DNA of 64,000 nt from Shinisaurus crocodilurus. Taxonomy: Eukaryota; Chordata; Lepidosauria; Squamata; Shinisauridae. Location of the stretch: contig CM037878.1 in NCBI GenBank assembly GCA_021292165.1, forward strand, positions 288,534,971 to 288,598,970, written 5' to 3'. Both the position numbers and the translations under genes were made by a program. Shown piece by piece: positions 54,286 to 64,000 of this stretch. The first letter of the stretch is position 1; each line of letters starts with the position of its first letter. The notes under the pieces were generated by a model that was not told the DNA's origin, ran no database searches, and was given only the letters and a program-made list of their open reading frames with translations.

Positions 54286-54596
54286 GTGGCCAGTGTCTCA
54301 GCCTAGTCGGTCTAGCTGAGAACGTTTGCTAAAGAGCAGCTAATAAAGTATTCCAAATAAATACAACAGGTTGGAATGCCTCAAGCTCAACGCTGCAGGT
54401 GGGAAAAAGTTCGCCAGCTATTAGAAAAAGATATGGTAGCTATTTCTATCAGAAACCCTTCCATGCCTTCTGCAAATGTAACTGTGAAAAGAAAAAAAAG
54501 ACAACTCCCAGCAAGTTAATCGTTGAGAGAAGAGGCATACACAACTCGTGGCCAATTAGCCAGATGTGTTTTGCATGGGTAACCATGACATTTCAA

Positions 54597-54630
<34 letters not shown>

Positions 54631-55314
54631 ACTATTGCGAGGCCTGGATAATTGGGCGAGAAACACATCTGCAATTGTTATGAACTCATTAGAAGATTAC
54701 TTCCAATCTCACACACTGGGGAACAAATCAGGATTACCAAAAATACATTCTTTTCCTCCCGCAGAAGGGTTTGCAAACTCTTTTAGAAGCTCTGCTGCTT
54801 GAGCTGCCGCTGTTCACAGGAGCGCCCAATTAAGGCCTCCTGAATGAGCGGAAGGCAGGCTCATAAACTCAGGGGGAGCCCAGACAGCCGCCTCAACGGA
54901 GCGAAATGGTACCCAGTTGGATCACCACTTCACTTGCACTAAAATATCTCGACAGCTATTCCAGGGCCAGCGTCAGCCCCCGAGAACCTTCTCCAACCTG
55001 GTGCCCCTCCAGCTGAGTTGGACTGCAACTCCCATCATGCCCAGAGAGCCATTTTTCTGAGCGAGTTGAGTTCTGATACTGAAAGCAAATTCTTGGCCTG
55101 AGCCATGGGTCCGGCGGCATTCCGTTCCTCAGTTCTGCTTGGCCTATGTCCTGGCCTATGTCCGCCTTGAGCCGCCATGTTGCACCCGACTCCAGTTGGA
55201 AGGCCTTGAAGTTCTAGTAAAAAACATTAAGGAGATGCTGGAAGCCGGAAGTCTTCCCACCCCGGCTGTAGGCTAAGCATCTACCCTTTCCCATAAACTA
55301 CCCTTCCCCTAACT
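54285..55314. other. Largely unique intronic stretch
   Basis: (AC)n at 54597-54630 and a hAT-like fragment near 55000-55035 (GGACTGCAACTCCCATCATG). The remainder is repeat-poor and AT-rich, with several TAATTG/CAATTA words. Confidence 0.4.
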
Positions 55315-55627
55315 CAGTGTTCTCCAACCTTGGGTCCCCAGATGTTTTTGGCCTATAACTCCCAGCATGCCCCAGTGTAGTCCAAAACATCTGGAGGGCC
55401 CAAGGCTGGAGTAGGCAGTCCTTAGCTAGGTGGGTCTAACTCTTAGGCTGCTTCCTTCATGGAGAGCGGAGTCCCTGCCTTGACCATCTAAGGCAGTGTT
55501 CTCCAACCTTGGGTCCCCAGATGTTTTGGCCTACAACTCCCAGCATGCCCCAGCCAGCTACGCTGGCTGGGGCATGCTGGGAGTTGTAGGCCAAAAACAT
55601 CTGGGGACCCAAGGTTGGAGAACACTG
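55315..55627 (+). mobile_element. Composite hAT unit, copy 1
   Basis: Outer ends CAGTGTTCTCC (55315) and GGAGAACACTG (55627). Flanks CCCTAACT and CCCTAACA (7 of 8) form the TSD. Inside, in order: a left arm of family A fused to a family-B-like arm (to about 55411), about 80 bp of other DNA (GGTGGGTCTAAC, GGCTGCTTCCTTCATGGAGA), and a complete family A palindrome (55494-55627) that lacks its own TSD. Confidence 0.9.
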
Positions 55628-55632
55628 CCCTA

Positions 55633-55757
55633 ACAGGTGCCCTCCAGATGTTTTGGACTACAACTTTCCCAACATTCATGATCATCAGCCACGCTGGCTG
55701 GGGCTGATGGGAGTTGTACTCCGGAACATCTAAAGGGCGCCAGGTTGGGGAAGGCTG
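55633..55757. mobile_element. hAT MITE, family B, palindromic
   Basis: CAGGTGCCCTCCAGATG, TTTTGGACTACAACTTTCCC, GGCGCCAGGTTGGGGAAGGC. Confidence 0.75.
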
Positions 55758-55944
55758 CTACAAGACCTTCCCCGTGCAATTTCCTGCCTCAACCCTTCTC
55801 AGCCCCACAGCGCTCCATCCACCTTGCACTACGGGTGCCCAGAATGGGACGCAAAATAAAAATTCCAGGTGTGACCTTAGCAGTCAGCGTCAAGTACAGC
55901 GGTCATTCATTAAATGAATCCCCCCCCCCTGCCTTTGACACAAT

Positions 55945-56370
55945 TCCTTGCAGCTCATACTAGTGAATAAAGCCCTAAACAACTTGGGACTAGGATACCT
56001 GAGAGAGCGCCTTCTCCCTTATCAATCTGCCCAGTCACCGAGGTCATCAGAAGGCATGCTCCTGGTGGTTCCACATGGACCTATGGCCCGACTGGAGTCC
56101 GCCCAGAGAAGGGCCTTCAGTGTGGTGGCCCCCTTTCTGCAGAACTCCCTGCCTCTGGAGGTCAGGCAGGCACCACCACTGTGTTGTTTTTGGCGCCTCC
56201 TGATTTCAAGAGGCCTTCCTTGATTGACCAGCCACGGTTTTTTTGTTGTTTGTTTCAAAAAGCAAACAACAACAACAACAAAAAAAACCTTTAATAGGGT
56301 GTTTTATTCTTTTTATGGATCGCCGCTCCAGAATCTATTTATCTGTGGAGGGGCATATAAAATAAATAAA
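55945..56370 (+). mobile_element. L2-clade LINE, ORF2 C-terminus and tail
   Basis: Frame 55948-56223: NKALNNLGLGYLRERLLPYQ, then RAFSVVAPFLQNSLPLEVRQ. The tail region GGGGCATATAAAATAAATAA follows. Confidence 0.82.
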
Positions 56371-56679
56371 TGCAACCCAACAGGGAGGCGGTCCTTTTGG
56401 GCCACACACTGCTTGCTCGTGTCTGGACTGCTGCTCCCTAGAAGTCCCAAATCCCTCTCTGAAGCCCCACCGCCTAGCCATTGTCCCCGTGCGTCTCGCA
56501 TGTTCCCGTGGCATTGGCTTCTTCCATCCCAAAGTGCGTGAAGATTCATTTCTCCTTGCTGAATTTCAGTCTGTGGCCACCTGGCCAGCCTCGCCCACTC
56601 AATGCATGATCGCCTGGAAATCCTGGAAATGCATCCTGGAAATCCCAAGATGTGTGGGTGGGCTTTGATTACTCCACGG

Positions 56680-56997
56680 CAGTGATCTCCAACCTTGGGT
56701 CCCCAGATGTTTTTGGCCTACAACTCCCAGCATGCCCCAGCCAGCTACGCTGGCTGAGGCATGCTGGGAGTTGTAGGCCAAAAACATCTGGGGACCCAAG
56801 GTTGGAGAACACTGCCTTGGATGGTCAAGGCAGGGACGCCGCTCTCCGTGAAGGAAGCAGCCTCAGACAGAGTCAGACCCACCTAGCTAAGGACTGCCTA
56901 CTCCAGCCTTGGGCCCTCCAGATGTTTTGGACTACACTGGGGCATGCTGGGAGTTATAGGCCAAAAACACCTGGGGACCCAAGGTTGGAGAACACTG
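56680..56997 (-). mobile_element. Composite hAT unit, copy 2 (inverted)
   Basis: The reverse complement matches 55315-55627 along its whole length, including the 80-bp internal DNA. Its own flanks CTCCACGG and CTCCACAG (7 of 8) differ from those of copy 1, so it is a separate insertion and not part of one inverted duplication. Confidence 0.9.
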
Positions 56998-57072
56998 CTC
57001 CACAGTGAGGGAAGATGTGGTCTGCACATGCTCAGAGGCACTCCTTACTTTACTGTACATTTTCCAAAGCAG

Positions 57073-57212
57073 CCTTCCCCAACCCAGCGCCTTTCAGATG
57101 TGTTGGATTACAACCCCATCATCCCCAGCTACCACAGCCACCAGGGGGGGAGGCGTAATGGCTGGGGGTGATGGGAGTTGTGGTTCAACACATCGAGAGG
57201 GCACCAGGGCCA
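57073..57212. mobile_element. hAT MITE, family B, palindromic
   Basis: CAGCCTTCCCCAACCCAGCG, GTTGGATTACAACCCCATCA, GATGGGAGTTGTGGTTCAAC, GGGCACCAGGG. Confidence 0.7.
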
Positions 57213-57988
57213 TGCTCTGGAATAAACAAATAAATAAATAAAACAAGTTCTGGACCCAAGCAATCCCCCCCCCGAAGATTATGAGAATAGATAAATATTC
57301 ACTTCCAAAGCATCTGACTGGCAGGTCATATTAGAGAAAATGAGTGGGCAGGAAGAGAAATATAAAGGCCATTTGCAAATCCATTTCATCAGTGGCCATT
57401 TCATCTACCCGGAACCACGAGGGAATTGTCAACTCACTTAGCAGATGACTCCAACGTCTATTTAGCCAAAGTGCTTTCAAGAGATATTTGGTGCAGGAAT
57501 CTCTTTACTACTATGAACTCTTAACCGGGGCGACAGCTCTGCTCCTCTCTTCCTCTAATCGTATTTCTTTTCCAAGGCCCGGCTTCTGCACATCTGCACC
57601 GAAGCCACATCCGTAACACTTTCTGCAAGCTCACAGCAAGGGACGCCGAGCACCACACAAACAACTTCAATGACGCACACTCCAACGGTTCCTACTTATC
57701 AGCGAGAGTCCCCCATTACAGGTACCTGCCCTTAATAAACCACTCCCCCTATTTTGTCTTTGGGGAAGATTTGAGGAGGCTTCTTTTTTATCTCTCTCTA
57801 TACACACCTATATTTTGTGCCACTGTACCACCCGCACTGTGTGTATCCCGATACTAAATATTCCTGAACGCATCCAAATTCTAGCTATTCTGCAATAAAG
57901 TGCAAACAGATCCATGCCAAGAGTCAATATTTTTCAACGAAGCATCTTTTAAAAAAAGAAGAAAGAAAAAGAGAGAGAGAGAAATAAA
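57213..57988. other. Repeat-poor intronic stretch
   Basis: Apart from short A-rich tracts near 57225-57245 and (GA)n near 57970-57982, nothing recognised. Confidence 0.4.
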
Positions 57989-57990
57989 TA

Positions 57991-58371
57991 CAGTAATACC
58001 TTGGATTGCAAGTAACTTGGTTTGAGAGAGCGTTTTGCAAGACAAGCAAATTTTTAAATATTTATTTATTTATTTTTGACTTGATATACAAGTGACGTCT
58101 TGCAATACAAGTACTGTAGTACGGCTTAAATTAAAAATCTCTGTACAGATTTTTTGGGGGCATTTCGTTTTGATATAAGAGTGTTTTGGATTACAAACAC
58201 GTTACTAGAATGAATTATGCTCTCAATCCAAGGCATGACTGTACTGTAGTACGGCTTAAATTAAAAATCTCTGTACAGATTTTTGGGGGGCATTTCGTTT
58301 TGATATAAGAGTGTTTTGGATTACAAGCACATTTCTGGAATGAATTATGCTCTCAATCCAAGGCATGACTG
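57991..58371 (+). mobile_element. pogo/mariner-like MITE, family T, copy 6, internally duplicated
   Basis: TA at 57989 and 58372. A complete element to about 58242, followed by a second copy of the right half (TGTAGTACGGCTTAAATTAA to CCAAGGCATGACTG). The duplication junction GCATGACTGTACTGTAGTAC is identical to that in copy 5. Confidence 0.92.
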
Positions 58372-58703
58372 TACAATAAATAAATTGTTATGGTCAGTTT
58401 ATTAACATGCCTGCTTCACAAGTCAATGCAGGATAAGAATATTACGGGTTTTTAATTCTCTCCTCCTCATTTCCCCCCCCCTTTATCTGCTAGTTCATAG
58501 TGTTACTTCTTATATGGTCTGCTGATGGTTCTGTAAGTCACTGCAAACAGTGATGACAAGAGGGCTCTAGCCACGTTAGTCTTTTGCAACAAAACCAAAA
58601 GGGACTCTCCTGGCAACTTAAAGACTTAACAGATTCATTAGCTCTTGTGCCACAAGGCTCCTTGCTGTTATTTCAAGAAGGGAGGTGGGGAGAGAGACCG
58701 CGG

Positions 58704-58809
58704 CAGCCTTCCCCGCCCTGGGGCCCTCCCCATGTGTCGGACTACAACTCCCATCATTCCCAGAGTTGCAGTCCGACACATGGGGAGGGCCCCAGGGCGG
58801 GGAAGGCTG
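58704..58809. mobile_element. hAT MITE, family B, perfect short hairpin
   Basis: Arms of 40 bp are perfectly complementary (CAGCCTTCCCCGCCCTGGGG outward). The loop carries ACAACTCCCATCATTCC. The flanks do not form an exact TSD. Confidence 0.88.
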
Positions 58810-58874
58810 GACGATGGACTTTGTGAAAAATATTATGAGTATTCCAAAACATCCCCAGCTGCTTTTCCACAAAA

Positions 58875-59252
58875 TGTGAGACAACCGCTCAACAAGATCT
58901 GCCACGGACGGCCTTCTCCCTGTCCCATCAGCCAGAGAAACCAGGCTGGTGGGGTCTAGGAGGAGGGCCTTTTCTGTGGCAGCCCCCAATTTATGGCACT
59001 CTCTCCCCAGTGACCTCCGCCATGCCCCTTCCTTGATTAGCTTCCGCCGTGCATTAAAAACGTGGCTTTTCAGGCGGGAATATTGGGTGGGTTAGGATTT
59101 TTAAGTTTTGTACTGTTTTTAATTGTGTTTTATACTGTGTGTGTGTGTTTCCTTCCCCCCCCCCTTGTATTTTATTGGATTGTACATCGCTCAGAGTGGC
59201 TGGATGTCTGGCCAGATGGGCGATTCATAAATATAATAAATAAATAATAAAT
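58875..59252 (+). mobile_element. L2-clade LINE, ORF2 C-terminus and 3' UTR
   Basis: CAACAAGATCTGCCACGGAC, AGGAGGGCCTTTTCTGTGGC, TGACCTCCGCCATGCCCCTT, a GTGTGTGTG tract and a TAAATAAATAATAAATAAAT tail. Confidence 0.85.
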
Positions 59253-59356
59253 AAATAAACCTCCAAGAGCGAGCATTAACTTCAAAGCAAGGTTTGCTCC
59301 TTTTCATGTAATGGAACTTGCCTGCCCCAAGCAAGACTGCAGCTTTGACGTCCGAT

Positions 59357-59503
59357 TTATTTAATTTATTTATTTATTTATTACATTTACACCCCGCCAT
59401 TTTTTCCTGCAAGGAACCCAAGGCGGCTTACATAATCCTCCTCCTCCTCCTCTCCATTTTACCCTCACAACAACCCTGTGAGGTAGGTTAGGCTGAGAGT
59501 CAG
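59357..59503 (-). mobile_element. MIR-like SINE, copy 5, head missing
   Basis: (TTTA)n, AACCCAAGGCGGCTTACATA, core ending GGCTGAGAGTCAGT. The tRNA-like head is absent. Confidence 0.85.
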
Positions 59504-60172
59504 TTTTCTTTTACGGCGTCAGGGCTGTGCAAATGCCACATTCCTGTAAGGCAGAGAGAGGGACGGGGCACAGAATTCAGCCTCCCAAATATTTTTCTTT
59601 GTTTTAAAAAGCAAGTCCCTGGCCTTGATTGTTCCAAAAAGAGGCTTGAAAGGGCACGCAGGATGCCTTGCTGAAACCCCAGAAGCTGGAGGGGTTGTTG
59701 GAGGAGATTCCCGGCAGTCTGACGGGGAGGGCCCAGCTTGTTCCACTCCCCCATCCTAGCAGAAGCAGCGATGCAAACTGCATGAAGAATTGCAGGAAAA
59801 AAACGATGCGAGAGAGCAGCAGCATTTTGCGACTTTGCTTAAATCTGCTCCTGCAGAGTCCCCGTCACGGAATGGTGGTTGCCTGAGCACGGAACGGCAA
59901 CGTTGTTTTCCGTCTGCAGCAAACACGCCTGGCTTTCATGATTAACTGGAGAATTGATCCAGGATATTCTCAGGGAGGCAAAATGTTACACAAGTGAGGT
60001 CCACGTGCGGGATAAAAATAAGGCTGACCGCACCGGCAGCACTTGATACTGGCTTATGCCTCCGTTGCGTTAATTTTACATCTCTGGCTGCTGTGAAACT
60101 TCCGAGTGCAACAAAAATGGAGCGGCCGTGACCCTCAGCTTGCATTTATTCAGCTCTGCCGCATTCCCCAGG

Positions 60173-60300
60173 GCAGCCACTGCCAACCCGGTGTCCTCCA
60201 GAAGTGTTGGATTGCAACTGCCATTATCCCCAGTGGCCATGCTGGCTGGGAATTATGGGAGTTGCAGTCCAACACATGTGGACCAGGTTAGGGAAGGCTG
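60173..60300. mobile_element. hAT MITE, family B, palindromic
   Basis: CAGCCACTGCCAACCCGGTG, GTTGGATTGCAACTGCCATT, ATGGGAGTTGCAGTCCAACA, AGGTTAGGGAAGGCTGC. Confidence 0.75.
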
Positions 60301-60973
60301 CACTTCCGGGAGCAAAAAAAAATACTCTCTTCTTTTTGCTACCCTCAAGGAAGAAAATGGTAAAGATCTACGAGCGACTCACGCCTGACCAGTGGTGTCC
60401 AGCGACATGGGGCAAAAACCAAGAAAAAATGGAAGGGGCTGAAGATGGGGGGGGGGAATTAAATGTTTTTTCTGGGGAGGGGTTCGGGGATTTCTGGAAA
60501 ATTGGCAGGGAAATGGTTTCCCCTGATTTTTTTTCCAGTTATTTCCCTAACTGCCTTCAACATCTCTAGCAGTGATGGCCCTGGTGCTTCTCCCCTTCCC
60601 ATGCAGCTGCAACAACATACGATGAAGGAATCACATGGACCGGTGGACGGCATGCTTGCTTCTCACACCAATGTTGCCCTCGGACACGTGCGCCAGAAGG
60701 AAGTGCTTCGTTGGCCCCATCTATGTGCTTTCAACGCTCACTCCTTGCTGGAGCAGTGTGGAGTGACACCACACGGGATCGGTGCTCACACCACCGCTGT
60801 AAAGTGCAAATCTGGCATCCGTACCATTGGGACTACTGCAGTTCCAAAACCAAGTATCGAAAGAACCCAGTGGGGTCATCCCATGAAGCCGATGGGTGGG
60901 AGATTCAGGATAGATCAAAGGAAGGACTTCTTCACACAGTGCAGAATTAAAATATGGAACTCACTTCCACAGC

Positions 60974-61108
60974 TAAGCAGGGTCAGGCCTGGTTGTTACA
61001 TGGATGGGAGACCCCTCCTCTAGTTTCCGGCATTGAGCAGCAGGTTGGACTCGATAAGTCTTGTAGGCTCCTTCCAACTCTATAATCTATGAAATCTATG
61101 AAAATCTA
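60974..61108 (+). mobile_element. 5S-SINE, 5' truncated, inside CR1
   Basis: Begins CTAAGCAGGGTCAGGCCTGG, continues through ATGGATGGGAGACC and ends ATCTATGAAATCTATGAAAA. Confidence 0.88.
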
Positions 61109-61361
61109 AGATGTAGTAATGACCACCAATTTGGAAGGCTTTAAAAGGGGACTGAACAAATTCATGGAGGAGATTAGAAGGCTACCAATGTCTACTAGTC
61201 ATGGTTGGCTATATGCTACCTCCAGTATCAGAGGCAGTCTGCCTATGTACACCAGTTGCTGGGGAACATGGGCGGGAGGGTGCTGTTGCCCTCATGTCCT
61301 GCTTATGGATTTCCCATGGGCAGCTGGTTGGCCACTGTGTGAACAGAATGTTGGACTAGAT

Positions 61362-61496
61362 CAGTGTTTCTCAACCTTGGGTCCCCAGATGTTTTTGGCC
61401 TACAACTCCCAGCATGCCCCAGCCAGCTATGCTGGCTGGGGCATGCTGGGAGTTGTAGGCCAAAAACATCTGGGGACCCAAGGTTGAGAAACACTG
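61362..61496. mobile_element. Palindromic hAT MITE, family A, inside CR1
   Basis: CAGTGTTTCTC/GAGAAACACTG. Exact TSD GACTAGAT at 61354-61361 and 61497-61504, a single copy of which is expected in uninterrupted CR1. Confidence 0.96.
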
Positions 61497-61556
61497 GACT
61501 AGATGGACCCTTGGTCTGATCCAGCATGGCTCTTCTTATGGTCTTATGTTCTTATG

Positions 61557-62546
61557 AAAGAAAAGTCTGATTTGGGAAGTTGTATTTTGCTATACCACAG
61601 CAAAATCTGAATCCTAGATGTAGCAGTATACACAACTCACTTGCCACGGACTAGGCGCCACCATGTGTGAACATGTGATTAGCCCTCGTGGCATTTAGTA
61701 GGAAGTATCGCTTTAACTCAGCATTTCTGTCCTGCTGCGCCGGAAGATATTTTTTGACCTTTTGTTCAGGCTAAAGCTTAAGACAAGGTTAAGTGTGTGT
61801 GTTTGTTAATTAAAGGATCTTTAGTCACACACACAGAATAATTTGTCAGCGTATTAACTTTTGGCCTGACAGCTTAGCAAGAAAAGAAAAAGAAAAGGAA
61901 AAAAAAAAAAAATCAGGGAGGACATAAGAGAGTCATCACGAAAGTATTGTCTCATTAAAGGAGCTTGTGGGAAAGATCATCTCTGACTCGTCAACGCTGT
62001 GCCTGCTTTAAGCATTTCTGTGAAGGGCGGCAAGTTGAGCGGGTGAGAAAAAAACGCCATCTGTTTGGTTCTTCCAAAGGGCGACATGAGAACCGAGTTC
62101 TCTCACGGAACTGCAGCGCCAGAAGATGAGCAAGTCTGATGTTTTATTACCAATTTAAATACTGGGCCTAGTTATTCAACGTCATTTAGAATGAAAGAAC
62201 CCAGCAGATTCAAGAGTCTCTCGAGAACTGTGTCTAGGCGGTCCTGGAGCACCACGCACAGAATTTAGAGTTGGAAGCTACCTTGGGAGGTCATTCAATC
62301 CAACCACCGGCCGACACAGCCACCCCCTGATGTCATTCTGTCTCAGATGATCGGGGGGGGGGGGGGAGGAAGAAAGAAACACCTTAAAACTATTGCCTGC
62401 CCAGAAAAAATATCTTTTTTAGGCTCTCATTAGCTATGGTCCAGGCCGCAATAAGAAAGTAGTGGAAATTTAAAAAAAAAAAAAAAAAACCCAACATTTC
62501 AACCCAACCAGCAAGGACTAGAGTTCCAGCTGCTTTCAGTCTACAG
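61557..62546. other. Repeat-poor intronic stretch
   Basis: A/G homopolymers at about 61898-61911, 62354-62366 and 62472-62489. The remainder is AT-rich unique sequence with no recognised element, a candidate for conserved noncoding sequence. Confidence 0.4.
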
Positions 62547-62670
62547 CAGTGTTCTCCAACCTTGGGCCCCCAGATGTTTTTGGCCTACAACTCCCAGCAT
62601 GCCCCAGCCAGCATGCCCCAGCACCAGCAGAGTTCTCCCAACACACACACACACACACACACACACGTTT
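62547..62670. mobile_element. Family A MITE left arm and (AC)n
   Basis: CAGTGTTCTCCAACCTTGGG to CCCCAGCCAGCATGCCCCAG. The right arm is replaced by a (CA)n tract at about 62640-62667. Confidence 0.85.
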
Positions 62671-63537
62671 CTAAAGTAGATGATTTTAAAATAAACAACA
62701 GTAACATAAGATTACTTGTGTGCTATAAGCTTGATGGTTACAGATTTCTAGTAAGCGCAGTTTCTTATATGTCACTTATACTGTGAGGTAAGGAAAACAC
62801 AGATCAAGTCTTTGTGGGGCTCCTATCCAGCAAAACTACAGGTATCCGGGGAGTGGGGGGGATGCCTTCTAGCTTTGGAATATCCAACATGGCGCCCATG
62901 GGCCCCCATGTGTTCACAGACACCTCCCTTGACACCAGCCAGGCTTCCTGCCTCTCCTGACTTTCACTTTATTTCTTAAGATTTAAAAAAAAAAAATAAT
63001 AACTGGAAGGCAGGCATGCTGCAAAGCGAAGGGCTGCCCTCCAGTATCATCTTCATTTGGGTTCGAAAGTGTAATTTGGTGTTTTGGAGCTCAGGTCCCA
63101 CCTCTTGCCTTGTCCTCAGGTTCTCAGGCAAGTTACTTTTCTTTCAGTCTCCCCAGTTTGCCCTCCTGGGAAATGAGTGTTTTGTGACTGGCCAGGCAGC
63201 CACCATGGCAGCCATTTTATGAATGGGCAAGCCTCCCCGCGCCGCAGCCATTTTGTGAGAGCGCCCACAACACACTCTCAAAATCCCACATGCGCCCACC
63301 AGTGCAGAAAGCTTTGGGGAGCATTTGCAGATAACCCGAGGCGGGCTGTACACACGGCAATCGGGGAAAGGGAATGCTCGACGCCTCGTACAAAAGTGCT
63401 CTTAAGATGCAGGAACGGCAGCCGAAAGGCACAGTAAAAGAATCAACCTCACAACAGAGGGGGAGTGGAAGGGGGCCAATTTAAAAGCACACCGCCGCAA
63501 TTCCTTCCGAATAATGTTGTAACTTCATTTCCTTTCT
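62671..63537. other. Intronic stretch without recognised element
   Basis: Contains CpG and GCCATTTT-type words near 63200-63260. No exon or repeat was identified. Confidence 0.35.
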
Positions 63538-63772
63538 TTCTTTATTCATTATATGTATACCCCGCCTTTTTCCCTGCAAGGAACCCAAGGCGGCTTACGT
63601 AATCCTCCTCCTCCTCTCCATTTTATCGTCACAACAACCCTGTGAGGTAGGTGAGGCTGAGAGTCAGTGCCTGGCCCAAAGTCACCCAGTGAGTTTCATG
63701 GCCGAGCGGGGGGGACTAGAACCCGGATCTCCCGAGCTCCAGTCCAACACTCTCACCGCTACGCCACACTTT
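63538..63772 (-). mobile_element. MIR-like SINE, copy 6
   Basis: AACCCAAGGCGGCTTACGTA, GGTTGTTGTGACGATAAAAT on the minus strand, and the head end CTACGCCACACT at about 63769. Confidence 0.88.
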
Positions 63773-64000
63773 CCGGGAGAAGCATCCCTGTCACTCCAAT
63801 GGCATGTTGGGGAAACACTGCACCTGCTGAATCTCAGCCTGCCAGGGTGGGGTGGAGTGGAGCTGAGGTGTCGGCAGCAACCGTCTTTCAAATCATTTTA
63901 AAAAAAAAAACCCAGCTCTGACTGCACACAAAAGGGACATCTTGCAAAGCTTCGGCAGAGACTTTTCTCCCGGAGCCGGAAGGTCATCAGTTAAGAGGCT

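Larger units (their letters stand above)
60870..61556 (+). mobile_element. CR1/L3-like LINE 3' end with two insertions
   Basis: CR1 blocks at 60870-60973 (GATAGATCAAAGGAAGGACT), 61109-61361 (CACCAGTTGCTGGGGAACAT) and 61505-61556 (ACCCTTGGTCTGATCCAGCA) are interrupted by a 5S-SINE and by a family A MITE. Confidence 0.85.

Noticed and set aside
55315..56997. Simple inverted segmental duplication of 55315-55627
   Set aside because: Each copy ends exactly at CAGTG/CACTG and has its own different 8-bp flanking repeat. That indicates transposition, not duplication of a locus.

Overview
This window is vertebrate nuclear DNA, most likely from a squamate reptile and probably a lizard. That rests on the mix of CR1/L3-, L2- and L1-type LINEs, 5S-rRNA-derived and MIR-like SINEs, a gammaretrovirus-like ERV and very many hAT MITEs. 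The species cannot be named from the sequence. I found no bacterial, plasmid or CRISPR features.

The only host coding sequence I can support is one exon of GDPD5 (GDE2, a six-transmembrane glycerophosphodiester phosphodiesterase). It lies on the minus strand at 41318-41492, with a polypyrimidine/AG acceptor, a short 5' UTR, a start codon in strong context, 39 codons and a consensus AAG|GTGAGT donor. Everything to the right (41493-64000) is therefore upstream intron or 5' flank of the gene. Everything to the left (1-41317) is the following intron, or runs beyond it. I saw no further GDPD5 exon.

The rest is transposable elements, many nested. (a) 500-1745 and 51763-52170 are copies of a non-LTR retrotransposon with a YADD reverse transcriptase and a C-terminal C2H2 finger; the second sits inside a CR1/L3 LINE with an exact 11-bp target-site duplication (TSD). 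(b) 13204-14776 is a young 5'-truncated L1 inside a probable solo LTR. (c) 27376-35376 is an 8-kb ERV with about 1% LTR divergence, a tRNA-Arg primer binding site, broken gag, pro, pol and env remnants, and two later insertions. (d) 45878-48836 is a 3-kb DNA transposon with long inverted repeats and a damaged transposase-like gene. (e) Palindromic hAT MITEs with verifiable 8-bp TSDs are scattered throughout. (f) TA-flanked pogo/mariner-like MITEs occur at least six times. (g) SINEs of 5S, MIR-like and tRNA types fill much of the remainder.

The most unusual observations are two independently inserted composite hAT units that carry the same captured DNA, the 3-kb long-TIR transposon, a chimeric ORF made by LINE-in-LINE insertion, and the spreading of ZNF143-like 'ACTACAACTCCCAGCATGC' motifs by several hAT families. 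Repeat family names are given at class level, because no database search was possible.
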